A stretch of DNA of 6,591 nucleotides, taken from positions 1-6,591 of the forward strand of contig JAEXTR010000239.1 of the NCBI GenBank assembly GCA_023406915.1. The letters are read 5' to 3'. Every line of letters begins with the position of its first letter. Positions within the stretch are counted from its first letter, which is position 1. Positions 1-6,559 of this stretch are shown one piece after another. The notes under the pieces were generated by a model. The model was not told the origin of the DNA. It did no database searches and worked only from the letters and a program-made list of their open reading frames with translations. The position numbers and the translations under genes were made by a program. Origin of the DNA: Bacteroidota bacterium. GTDB taxonomy: Bacteria > Bacteroidota > Ignavibacteria > Ignavibacteriales > Ignavibacteriaceae.

Positions 1-1
1 T

Positions 2-1453
2 ATCGGTAGGATCCGGGGCAGCAGGGGGCGCGGGGGCGGGGGTCATATCCAACCGAAAGATCTGATATGGCTCGACTCGGTTTTAACAGCTCAAAAAACT
101 CCGTATCCCGTTTTCTTTTTTGTTCACCACCCGCTTGATGCTGACATTGACAACTGGTTCAAGGTAACGAATATCCTAAGACAACATAATATTAAGGCGG
201 TGTTCTGTGGTCACGGTCACCAGCACAAGCAAATGCAGTTCAATGGCATACCCGGAATTATGGGAGGTGCCACTTACAACAAAGGTGCCGGAGGAAGATA
301 CACTGTTGTGAAAGTTGACCAGGATTCTCTCCAGACAATACCTTCAGGGAATATAGGTGCAGGACAGACAGCAATTACACTGAAAATGAATACGAAGCTG
401 ACAATCCCAGCCGTCGACTCTGTGCAGTTCAAAAACTACAGTGCGAATGTGATTTGGAAAAAAGAATTAAACACCCTGCTCCCTCAGGGCGTTGTCACCT
501 ATAATAAAGGGATCATCACCGCCGATTACTATGGCACTATAAACCATTTTGATGCCAAAGGAAACAGCGTCTGGAAATATGAGGCTAACCGCTATATCGG
601 GGCAATGCCTGTTGTAAGCATGAACACGCTATACTATGGAACGCTCTCTGGTGATCTAACCGCAATCTCTATGGATAACGCCACTCCACTGCAAAGCGTT
701 GGTCTGAATGAGCCAGTCACATCAAGGCTAACCATGATCAAGAGCAGTTTTTTTGGTGAGCAGGCTGATGCAGTGATTGCCGGTACAGGGTTCGGTTCTC
801 TCTTCTGTTATGAGGCGCTTCATTTTTCCCAGCTTTGGGTAAATAACTCTGCCCGGGGCATGATTGAATCCCGCCCCATACAGGCAGGGAAACAAGTCAT
901 CATGGGGGCATGGGATGGGCACCTCTACAGTATTGACAGTGAGAAGGGTTTGTTAAACTGGAAATGGTCCGAGAACAAGAATTTTTACTACTCCCCGGCG
1001 GCTGCTGATCCGGTCACCGACGGAAAGTACATTTATATCCCGACTCCAGATAAAGCTATCAGTGCTGTTGATGTTTTGCTGGGTAAGACAAAATGGAGAA
1101 ACACAAAGGCAGGTGCTTTTGAATCACTTGGCATCAGCGATGATGGAAAAACCCTCGCAGTTAAAAACATTGAGGATACCTTCACCCTATTTCAGGCAGG
1201 AAACGGAAAGAAAATAAAAGACTTTAAGTTGCCCAAAGGTGTAGATACAAATCCAATCACCCCCATTGAGACCAAATCGGGATTTCTTTTCGGAACCAAG
1301 AGCGGCCATATCTATCTGCTTGAGAAGAGAAACAAACTCAGACCAGTGCTTTTCCTTGGTACTTCCCGCGTACACACCATTACCAGAATTGATCCAGCAA
1401 CCTTTGCTGCTGCAACCATGGATGGGGTTGTGGTACTGTTTACACTTAAATAA
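2..1453 (+). CDS. Metallophosphoesterase with C-terminal PQQ-type beta-propeller, 5' partial
   Basis: The frame is open from base 2, so the true start lies left of the window. A GTG at 200 falls inside a conserved beta-strand of the phosphoesterase domain and is not a start. Of 483 visible residues, about 15-110 match the end of a calcineurin-like metallophosphoesterase: a WL helix at 23-24, the metal-ligand motif VHHP at 41-44, and the GHGHQH motif at 70-75 that normally supplies histidines for a two-metal centre. From about residue 150 to the end there are repeated blade motifs of the form G-x-L-x-A/S-I/L-D...G...W, for example GDLTAIS, GHLYSIDSEKG, AISAVDVLLGKTKW and GHIYLLEK. I count about eight, which fits a complete PQQ-like/BamB-like propeller. 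Such propellers often bind proteins rather than the quinone, and I cannot tell which applies here. The missing N-terminus would hold the first metal motifs and any signal peptide, so location and substrate are unknown. The first ~14 visible residues (Gly/Arg only) are doubtful sequence. Confidence 0.85.
   Translation: MGRIRGSRGRGGGGHIQPKDLIWLDSVLTAQKTPYPVFFFVHHPLDADIDNWFKVTNILRQHNIKAVFCGHGHQHKQMQFNGIPGIMGGATYNKGAGGRYTVVKVDQDSLQTIPSGNIGAGQTAITLKMNTKLTIPAVDSVQFKNYSANVIWKKELNTLLPQGVVTYNKGIITADYYGTINHFDAKGNSVWKYEANRYIGAMPVVSMNTLYYGTLSGDLTAISMDNATPLQSVGLNEPVTSRLTMIKSSFFGEQADAVIAGTGFGSLFCYEALHFSQLWVNNSARGMIESRPIQAGKQVIMGAWDGHLYSIDSEKGLLNWKWSENKNFYYSPAAADPVTDGKYIYIPTPDKAISAVDVLLGKTKWRNTKAGAFESLGISDDGKTLAVKNIEDTFTLFQAGNGKKIKDFKLPKGVDTNPITPIETKSGFLFGTKSGHIYLLEKRNKLRPVLFLGTSRVHTITRIDPATFAAATMDGVVVLFTLK
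15..42 (+). other. G-rich tract with four G-runs (G-quadruplex motif or edge artefact)
   Basis: Runs of 4, 5, 5 and 5 guanines (15-18, 24-28, 32-36, 38-42) are separated by loops of 5, 3 and 1 bases. This fits the classic G-quadruplex pattern. It is unlike the rest of the window and encodes a Gly/Arg string in a domain where such a stretch is unexpected. Poor sequence or misassembly at a contig edge is at least as likely as a real structure. Confidence 0.5.
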
Positions 1454-1461
1454 AAGAGCCT

Positions 1462-2106
1462 ATGAAACTATTTGATGCCATTATCTTTGATATTGACGGA
1501 ACACTAACCTATACAAACGATCTTATTTTTGAGTCTTTCAGGCATATCACCAGGAAGTTTCTGAATAAACCAATCTCAGATGAGGAGATTATTGCCCTTT
1601 TCGGACCAACAGAGGAGGATATCATCAACGACTGGTTTGGACACGAGGCCCCCGAGGTTATCGAAGAGTATTACCGCTTTTATACTGGCAACCATCAGAT
1701 TGCGGGGCTCTATCCTGGCATGAGAGAAATTCTTGCCTCACTGAGCAAAAAAAGTGTGCCGCTTGGGATTTTCACCGGAAAAGGAAGAAGGGCCGCAGAA
1801 ATTACCCTTGCCCAAACAGGTGTGAGTGAGCACTTTCAGATGCTGGTCAGCGGTACTGATGTTGTTTCACACAAACCACATCCAGAAGGGATATTGAAGT
1901 TACTGGATCATTTTAAAACACCTAAGGAGAGAACGCTGATCATTGGCGATGCGCCTGGAGACATTCACGCAGCCAGAGGCGCCGGAATCAAGGTAGCGTC
2001 AGGGGTTTGGGATAGCTATGCAAAAGAAGAGGTGATTCGCCTTCAGAGCGATTATCTGTTTCATACGGTTGATGAGCTGGGTGCCTTCCTGGAAGAGCAC
2101 GCATGA
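1462..2106 (+). CDS. HAD-superfamily phosphatase, phosphoglycolate phosphatase/PpaX-like
   Basis: This is a 214-residue soluble haloacid dehalogenase-type hydrolase of subfamily I with an alpha-helical cap, the usual length for Gph/PpaX-like enzymes. Motif I is FDIDGTL, with nucleophile D10 and acid/base D12. The cap covers about residues 18-85 and contains LFGPTEEDI. Motif II is IFTGKG with T105, motif III is K138 in SHKPHP, and motif IV is IGDAPGDI with D163 and D167 as Mg ligands. All catalytic residues are present, so it should be active on a small phosphomonoester. Phosphoglycolate or pyrophosphate are family precedents, but the substrate cannot be read from the sequence. The ATG lies 8 bp after the stop of the phosphoesterase-propeller gene. 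Only a weak AAGAG sits three bases before it, so co-transcription and translational coupling are likely. No alternative start fits, because motif I follows directly. Confidence 0.93.
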   Translation: MKLFDAIIFDIDGTLTYTNDLIFESFRHITRKFLNKPISDEEIIALFGPTEEDIINDWFGHEAPEVIEEYYRFYTGNHQIAGLYPGMREILASLSKKSVPLGIFTGKGRRAAEITLAQTGVSEHFQMLVSGTDVVSHKPHPEGILKLLDHFKTPKERTLIIGDAPGDIHAARGAGIKVASGVWDSYAKEEVIRLQSDYLFHTVDELGAFLEEHA

Positions 2107-2114
2107 GGGATATG

Positions 2115-2165
2115 TAAGCTGACCGCACAGCGTGGAGAAACAGAATGCTCTGCGGTCATAGCTTA
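2115..2165. terminator. Long hairpin between convergent genes (probable bidirectional transcription end)
   Basis: The arms are TAAGCT (2115-2120) + GACCGCA (2121-2127) + AGCGT (2129-2133), pairing with ATGCT (2145-2149) + TGCGGTC (2151-2157) + AGCTTA (2160-2165). There is one C-C mismatch, one G-U pair, a 2-base bulge and an 11-base loop. The hairpin lies in the 75-bp gap between the HAD phosphatase (+) and ackA (-), where both transcripts must end. Neither strand has a U-tract after the stem, so it is not a textbook Rho-independent terminator. It may instead be an mRNA 3'-end-stabilising hairpin. Confidence 0.6.
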
Positions 2166-2181
2166 ACAATACAAGGGGGGA

Positions 2182-3381
2182 TTATGCCTGCATTTTGCTG
2201 ACGATTGCCTCAGTATCGAGTGCGATCACCAGTTCTTCGTTTGTAGGGATGCGGTACACTTTCACCAGGGAGTCAGGGGCTGAGAGGTCATTTTTCTTCT
2301 CAGCGTTTTTCTGCTGGTCAATTTTGATACCCATAAATTCGAGCTCCTTACAAACTGCTTCACGTACCAGCGGAGAGTTTTCCCCGATACCACCGGTAAA
2401 TACCAGGATATCAAGTCCACCCATTGCTGCAGCGTAGGCACCCACATACTTTTTAATTCTGTAGGTAAACATTTCGAAAGCATACGTTGCGCGCTTGTGA
2501 CCTTCCGTATAGGAGTTCTCGATTTCACGCATATCACTGCTTACGCCACTCACGCCAATCAGTCCGCTGTGCTTATTCAGCATGGCATTTGCTTCGGATG
2601 CAGTAAGACCTTCCTTAGCCATAACGTGGAGAATGATGGATGGGTCCATATCTCCGCCACGGGTACCCATCAGCAGACCTTCCAGCGGGGTGAATCCCAT
2701 CGTAGTGTCAACTGAGACTCCCTTATCAATCGCTGCCATACTGCAACCATTGCCAAGGTGGGCTGTGATTATTTTCAGATCCTGATAGTTTTTACCGATC
2801 ATATCAGCAGCTACCTGAGACACAAAACGGTGTGAGGTACCATGGAAACCATAGCGTCTGATCTTATGTCTGCGGTATAATTCATACGGAATACCGTACA
2901 GATAAGCCTTTGGTGGCATATGAGCGTGGAAAGAGGTATCAAATACGCCTACCTGACGCTTTTCTGGCATAACACGGGTAATAGCCTCGATTCCCTTAAT
3001 GTTCGGTGGATTGTGGAGCGGTGCAAGTTCAATATTTGCCTTCAGAACACGCACGACCTCATCAGTAATCAGCACAGAACCTGAAAAATCCTCACCACCA
3101 TGCACTACGCGGTGCCCAATAGCATCAATATCATCTTTTGATTCAATTACGCCGTGATTCTTGCTCATCAGTACGCCAATAACATACTCAATGGCAATAG
3201 TATGATCCAGGATTTCACCAACGATGCGGACGCTTTCCCCATCGTGTCTATTGTGTGTTAAAATTGCATCGCTCATTCCGATGCGTTCAACTAAACCTTT
3301 TGCAAGGGCAATCTTTTCAACAGTATCAAAAAACTGATACTTAATTGAGGAACTGCCACAATTTAAAACCAATACTTTCAT
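2182..3381 (-). CDS. ackA: Acetate kinase
   Basis: Cytosolic acetate kinase (ASKHA fold) interconverts acetyl phosphate + ADP and acetate + ATP, the ATP-forming step of acetate fermentation or, in reverse, acetate activation. At 399 residues it is full length. The N-terminal VLNCGSSSIKY gives N7, S10, S12 and K14. Further expected active-site residues are R91 (GHRVVHGG), H123 (LHNPPN), D148 (FDTSFH), H180 (YGFHGTSH) and R241 (GTRGGDMDP). The ATP-site loop is FTGGIGENS at 328-336 and a C-terminal NEE is at 381-383. The spacing follows the family's numbering almost exactly, so acetate kinase is much more likely than butyrate kinase. A weak GGAA precedes the ATG. The gene starts 17 bp after the dehydrogenase stop, so it is probably translated from the same mRNA. 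The usual partner, phosphotransacetylase (pta), is absent from the window. The C-terminus ends at the convergent hairpin. Confidence 0.97.
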   Translation of the reverse strand: MKVLVLNCGSSSIKYQFFDTVEKIALAKGLVERIGMSDAILTHNRHDGESVRIVGEILDHTIAIEYVIGVLMSKNHGVIESKDDIDAIGHRVVHGGEDFSGSVLITDEVVRVLKANIELAPLHNPPNIKGIEAITRVMPEKRQVGVFDTSFHAHMPPKAYLYGIPYELYRRHKIRRYGFHGTSHRFVSQVAADMIGKNYQDLKIITAHLGNGCSMAAIDKGVSVDTTMGFTPLEGLLMGTRGGDMDPSIILHVMAKEGLTASEANAMLNKHSGLIGVSGVSSDMREIENSYTEGHKRATYAFEMFTYRIKKYVGAYAAAMGGLDILVFTGGIGENSPLVREAVCKELEFMGIKIDQQKNAEKKNDLSAPDSLVKVYRIPTNEELVIALDTEAIVSKMQA

Positions 3382-3398
3382 AAAATTCCAATACCCGA

Positions 3399-4337
3399 TT
3401 AGATGTTGACAATGTTTCCGTTGGAGTCATAGGTATAGAAACCCTGACCGGTTTTCTTTCCGAGCTTTCTCTCCCGAACGAGCTTCCTCAGGATCGGGCA
3501 TGCTCTGTAGCGTGGTTCACCCAGGGTTTTCCAAAGGGTATCCATCCAGGCAAGCACTTCATCCAGACCCATGGCATCAGCCATTTCAAGCGGACCTGCA
3601 TTGAAATTATAGCCAAGCTTCATTGCAGTATCAATATCCTTCGCAGAGGCAATACCTTCAAGGAGAATGTACATCGCTTCATTCAGCAGGGGCACAATCG
3701 CTCTGGTAGTAACAAAACCAGGATACTCATATACTTCAACCGCTGTTTTACCAATACGGCCAGTAAATTCTTTCACCACCTTAACGGTTTCGTTGGAGGT
3801 GTGCACACATTTTACCAGTTCCACCAGTTTGATTTTAGGTACTGGATTCAAAAAGTGCATACCAATAACGCGGTCAGCTCTTCTGGTGCATTCTGCAAGC
3901 TTTGTTAAACTGAGGGTCGACGTATTGGAAACAAGGATGGTGGATTCTTTGCTGATTTTATCCAAAGCAACAAATATTTGCTTTTTCAGTTCGTAGTCTT
4001 CATCAACAGCTTCAATCACGATGTCAGAGTTCTTCGCATCATTGATATCTACTGACCAGTTCATTTTGCTCAGGATACCCTTTTTCTCTGAATTCGTCAT
4101 TGCCCAGCGGTTAATTTCGCGGTCAATGGTGTCTGCAAGGTTTGTCTTTGACCGCTGAATCTGTTCCTGACTTTTTTCGATAATTAATACTTCTGTACCG
4201 GAGGAGGCGATGGTTTGGGCAATGCCCTGCCCCATTATGCCGGCACCGATAATAGCAACATTACTGATAACTTCTACTGAGTTTGAGATGTTTGACCGAA
4301 GCCGAAGATCTTCAAAACTGAGGGATTCTTCTTCCAT
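3399..4337 (-). CDS. 3-hydroxyacyl-CoA (3-hydroxybutyryl-CoA) dehydrogenase
   Basis: This 312-residue enzyme oxidises (S)-3-hydroxyacyl-CoA to 3-ketoacyl-CoA with NAD, or runs in reverse in butyrate-type synthesis. The N-terminal Rossmann domain has GAGIMG (31-36), and acidic E54 at the end of beta-2 suggests NAD(H) rather than NADP(H). Catalytic-region residues are S140 in SNTSTLS and the His-Glu dyad H161 (MHFLNPVP) and E173 (KLVELV). The C-terminal helical domain (about 205-305) contains PGFVTTR, AGPLEMADAMGLDEVL and the closing GKKTGQGFYTY. Two oddities stand out. About 25 residues precede the first beta-strand where short homologues start directly, and no ATG, GTG or TTG in frame allows a shorter start. 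The position usually held by Asn in the ..NR motif is T211. An AGGCAG site precedes the ATG. It is first in a likely operon with ackA. I would call it hbd/paaH-like; chain-length preference cannot be seen. Confidence 0.93.
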   Translation of the reverse strand: MEEESLSFEDLRLRSNISNSVEVISNVAIIGAGIMGQGIAQTIASSGTEVLIIEKSQEQIQRSKTNLADTIDREINRWAMTNSEKKGILSKMNWSVDINDAKNSDIVIEAVDEDYELKKQIFVALDKISKESTILVSNTSTLSLTKLAECTRRADRVIGMHFLNPVPKIKLVELVKCVHTSNETVKVVKEFTGRIGKTAVEVYEYPGFVTTRAIVPLLNEAMYILLEGIASAKDIDTAMKLGYNFNAGPLEMADAMGLDEVLAWMDTLWKTLGEPRYRACPILRKLVRERKLGKKTGQGFYTYDSNGNIVNI

Positions 4338-4403
4338 ATTCTGCCTGTTTATTTAAAATAGAAACAATAGGTGCCCTAAAGTAAGCAAAAATCATTCCAG
4401 GAA

Positions 4404-4434
4404 ACAGGTTCAAAAATAACCCCACCTAACCTGT
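4404..4434 (-). repeat. Inverted repeat ACAGGTT/AACCTGT downstream of the permease, upstream of the dehydrogenase
   Basis: ACAGGTT (4404-4410) and AACCTGT (4428-4434) form a perfect 7-bp stem with a 17-base loop. On the minus strand it follows the permease stop by about 20 bases and is followed only by TTCC, so as a terminator it is weak. It overlaps the tighter palindrome at 4430-4443. Confidence 0.35.
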
Positions 4435-4443
4435 ATTTACAGG
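4430..4443. promoter_or_regulatory. 14-bp palindrome, possible operator or leader hairpin
   Basis: CCTGTATTTACAGG is a perfect 6+2+6 palindrome in the 119-bp gap before the dehydrogenase-ackA operon and just after the permease. As DNA it has the size and symmetry of a dimeric repressor site. As RNA it would form a 5-bp stem with a 4-base loop. It does not match the redox regulator Rex consensus as I remember it. I could not find a strong -35/-10 pair nearby, so its relation to a promoter is unknown. Confidence 0.3.
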
Positions 4444-4456
4444 GGAGAAAATTGGG

Positions 4457-5275
4457 TCAAAAGTCCTTTTTCTCAAAAATTGCAATAGCAGCACCATTAA
4501 TGACAACGATAAAAGCCAGCGTTGTAAGGATGGGAGAAAGGAGATCAACAGGCTCACCAAGGACAAAACCGGAGGTTCCGCTGATTAGTAGTTCCTGAGT
4601 CTTGGGGAAAATATAATACAACACATCCAGCAACGTATGCAGCCATCCTGAACCAGGAAGCAAGGAATACAGCTCACCCCTGATCGCTAAAAGCGGGCTG
4701 ATCAGCACGAAAATCAGGTAAGCAAGCAGCATTCCTGCTATAGAGGAACGGGTAACCACCCCCATAATCGCAATAATTGCATACAAACCAAGAAAGGCAA
4801 GCAATACCATCGGGTAGACCATCAGAAAACCGAAGTTCCAGATTCCGAATTTGAGTGAGGTTATCAGAAATACACCAGCGACAAGTATCACCAGATTGAA
4901 AGCCACGACCCCGAAAGCACCGGTGACTCTGCCCAAATAAAAATCTCTCCGTTTCACCGGTTTTGAAAGAAGCAATTCTGCAGTCCCTTTTTCCAGTGCA
5001 GAGGGGAGTATCCCTCCAGATACGAAGATTGAAAAAAGGATGGCTATAGAGGTAAGTATTCCCAATGAAGCAACCTGAATCTCGAGGGTGACCTGTCTGT
5101 ACAGTTTTTCAGGGACCATACCCATCTGATCGATAGGAATGGGGAGTTCAAGAAATGCAACTATCAAACCCAGAATACCGAGCCCGGCAAGGATTGTGAC
5201 CAGAAATGCGATGAAGGATTTTTTCGCGATAGTCTCTGCAATAGTATATTTTAATGATGTCAGTAGCGATGTCAT
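4457..5275 (-). CDS. ABC-2 type transporter permease
   Basis: This is a 272-residue inner-membrane protein with six predicted membrane segments at about residues 21-43, 69-91, 116-139, 148-172, 178-198 and 246-267. Between segments 2 and 3 lies the conserved ABC-2/NosY-type coupling motif EKGTAELLLSKPVKRRDF (95-112), the loop that contacts the ATPase. The C-terminus is short and charged (FEKKDF), as is common in this family. With the adjacent ATPase it should form an exporter or membrane-remodelling complex whose substrate cannot be inferred; relatives act in copper-site maturation (Nos), gliding, antibiotic and lipid export. Its ATG overlaps the ATPase stop as ATGA. A strong AAGGAGG (5283-5289) sits 7 bases upstream, inside the last ATPase codons, indicating translational coupling. 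No second permease gene is present, so a homodimer is the simplest model. Confidence 0.93.
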   Translation of the reverse strand: MTSLLTSLKYTIAETIAKKSFIAFLVTILAGLGILGLIVAFLELPIPIDQMGMVPEKLYRQVTLEIQVASLGILTSIAILFSIFVSGGILPSALEKGTAELLLSKPVKRRDFYLGRVTGAFGVVAFNLVILVAGVFLITSLKFGIWNFGFLMVYPMVLLAFLGLYAIIAIMGVVTRSSIAGMLLAYLIFVLISPLLAIRGELYSLLPGSGWLHTLLDVLYYIFPKTQELLISGTSGFVLGEPVDLLSPILTTLAFIVVINGAAIAIFEKKDF

Positions 5276-6189
5276 ATTTTCCCCTCCTTATCGGTTTCGG
5301 CAATATTCTGAATGAAAATAGATTCCAGACTTCTTTTCCCTTTTGCAATACTTATAATCAGCAACCCATTGCTTCGCCAGGTATCAATATGTCTATTCAG
5401 ATCTTCCGTACTCTGAACCAGCATACTGAGTTGAGTTTCGGAGATTCTCTTCCCATCGGAAGCTGCCTGATCAGGCAGGTGTTCAAATGTTACGATATAT
5501 TCATTGCCAGCGCCGGTCAGGTCGGAGATGCTCCCCTCCTGAACCAGTTTGCCATGGTGGATGATACCAACCTTATCACACACCATTTCTACCTCAGAGA
5601 GTAAATGACTGTTGAGGAAGATCGTTTTCCCAGCATTTTTCTGATTGAGCAGGATTTCGCGGATTTCCATTCTACCAATTGGATCCACACCATCGGTTGG
5701 TTCATCTAAAAAGAGGATATCAGGATTATGAAGCATTGCCTGTGCAAGTCCCAGGCGCTGCATCATTCCTTTTGAGTAAGTCTTTACTTTTCTATTCGCC
5801 CAATTCTGCATTTTTACTAATTCAAGCAGTTGAGGAATTCTTCTTTGCGCTTCGGATTTCGGCACGCCGTTCATCATGCCAAAATGAAGCATAACCTGGA
5901 ACCCGGTAAGAAAGGGTGGGAATCGGTGATTTTCGGGCAAATAGCCAATCCGCTTGCGGATTTCGGTACTGGAAGCCGGAGCACCAAGCAGGGAAAAGTC
6001 GCCCTGAGTATGACGGGTAAGTCCCAGCAGGATTTTAATGAGGGTGGTTTTTCCGGCGCCATTCTGCCCTAAAAAACCGTAAACGGTACCGGGGGGAACA
6101 GCAAGAGACACATCAGAAAGTGCCTGCACAGCACCTTTTCTTTGGTTGAATGTTTTAGATATGCCTGAAATCCGTATGGCAGTCATCAT
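5272..6189 (-). CDS. ABC transporter ATP-binding protein (ABC-2 exporter class)
   Basis: This cytosolic ATPase powers the permease encoded directly downstream. Over 305 residues it has Walker A GQNGAGKT (41-48), a Q-loop region YLPENHRF with E86 where many families have Gln, signature YSKGM (138-142), Walker B ILFLDEP (158-164), the D-loop-adjacent TDGVDP (165-170) and H-loop H195 in NSHLL. The Glu in the Q-loop and the YSKGM signature are usual for ABC-2 partner ATPases and are not defects. After the nucleotide-binding domain (ending about 225) there is an ~80-residue C-terminal extension, also common in this class and probably regulatory. Two ATGs are adjacent (6187-6189 and 6184-6186). The AAAAGG site at 6193-6198 is 3 bases from the first and 6 from the second, so the second is probably the true start. 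The gene follows a terminator, so it likely has its own promoter, which I could not locate. Confidence 0.96.
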   Translation of the reverse strand: MMTAIRISGISKTFNQRKGAVQALSDVSLAVPPGTVYGFLGQNGAGKTTLIKILLGLTRHTQGDFSLLGAPASSTEIRKRIGYLPENHRFPPFLTGFQVMLHFGMMNGVPKSEAQRRIPQLLELVKMQNWANRKVKTYSKGMMQRLGLAQAMLHNPDILFLDEPTDGVDPIGRMEIREILLNQKNAGKTIFLNSHLLSEVEMVCDKVGIIHHGKLVQEGSISDLTGAGNEYIVTFEHLPDQAASDGKRISETQLSMLVQSTEDLNRHIDTWRSNGLLIISIAKGKRSLESIFIQNIAETDKEGKI

Positions 6190-6202
6190 AAACCTTTTGT
6201 TT

Positions 6203-6274
6203 AAAAATAAAAAAGCTGTTTCAGAAATTCACTGGTTCAAATTACATTGAAACAGAGAATTAAGAAACAGCTTT
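6203..6274 (-). terminator. Rho-independent terminator of the ferritin-like gene
   Basis: On the minus strand AAAGCTGTTTC (6274-6264) pairs perfectly with GAAACAGCTTT (6222-6212), an 11-bp stem. It is followed by a U-rich tail, TTTATTTTT (6211-6203). The loop is unusually long (41 bases) and holds an inner stem TTCAA/TTGAA. It lies 25 bases after the stop of the ferritin-like gene and ends about 14 bases before the ABC ATPase start, so it should separate the two units. Confidence 0.75.
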
Positions 6275-6298
6275 CTTCTAAGCGGTCTAAGGACCTGT

Positions 6299-6559
6299 TT
6301 ACTGGTCGAAACTCGAGATAATACCGTCGTTAATCTGAGAGCGTGCATGCAGTTCATTCAGTTTCTGAATGATCAGGAGAATCTCGCGGCGTCGGTCCTC
6401 AATTAGTTTGCCCAGAAAGTCTTTGATTTCGGGCATATTGCAGTTTTCAACCACCGATTCATAAAAACGAACCGCTGCGGTTTCAGTTCTCAGGGCTTCA
6501 TTCAGTGAAGCACAGGAATTTTTACAGATATGATTGCACTCAAATTGTGACGAAGGCAT
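6299..6559 (-). CDS. Small ferritin-like (rubrerythrin-type) two-helix protein, function unknown
   Basis: This 86-residue cytosolic protein has no signal peptide or membrane segment. Residues 18-39 and 42-72 form two amphipathic helices. The first carries ETAAVRFYESV, resembling the rubrerythrin/ferritin helix with metal ligand E26. The second carries IKDFLGKLIEDRRREI, where E54 sits in the usual ExxH position, but the expected His is R57. Spacing E26 to E54 (28) is near that of ferritin-like half domains, which dimerise to make a four-helix bundle. The N-terminus has C8-x-H10-x-C12-x3-C16, a possible metal or disulfide cluster. At half the usual length it resembles encapsulated-ferritin-like or other short ferritin-like proteins. 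Iron oxidation is doubtful given the missing His, so a structural or iron-binding role is also possible. GAGAGG (6566-6571) lies 6 bases before the ATG. The gene has its own terminator and is probably monocistronic on its 3' side. Confidence 0.7.
   Translation of the reverse strand: MPSSQFECNHICKNSCASLNEALRTETAAVRFYESVVENCNMPEIKDFLGKLIEDRRREILLIIQKLNELHARSQINDGIISSFDQ

Noticed and set aside
200..202. GTG at 200 as the start of the phosphoesterase-propeller gene
   Set aside because: The same frame is open to base 2 and encodes conserved domain sequence upstream (WL helix, VHHP motif), so the gene begins outside the window.
2134..2143. GGAGAAACAG shared between the convergent hairpin loop and, inverted, the leader at 6571-6580
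   Set aside because: A 10-base match within 6.6 kb is expected by chance, and the flanks do not match.
2172..2199. Plus-strand AAGGGGGG followed by ATG at 2184, like a strong ribosome site
   Set aside because: The resulting frame ends after five codons and lies over the 3' end of ackA; it is most likely coincidence.
2195..2785. Plus-strand open frames across ackA and other open frames opposite the real genes
   Set aside because: They are antisense to strongly conserved proteins, lack recognisable domains, and have no supporting ribosome sites.
4338..4456. A sigma-70-type promoter for the dehydrogenase-ackA operon
   Set aside because: Candidate TTGAAC and TTGCTT boxes lack a TATAAT-like partner at 16-18 bases, so none could be supported.
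5354..5359. Glu in place of Gln at the ATPase Q-loop and YSKGM in place of LSGGQ as signs of an inactive enzyme
   Set aside because: Both are normal for ATPases paired with ABC-2 permeases, and all other catalytic motifs are intact.
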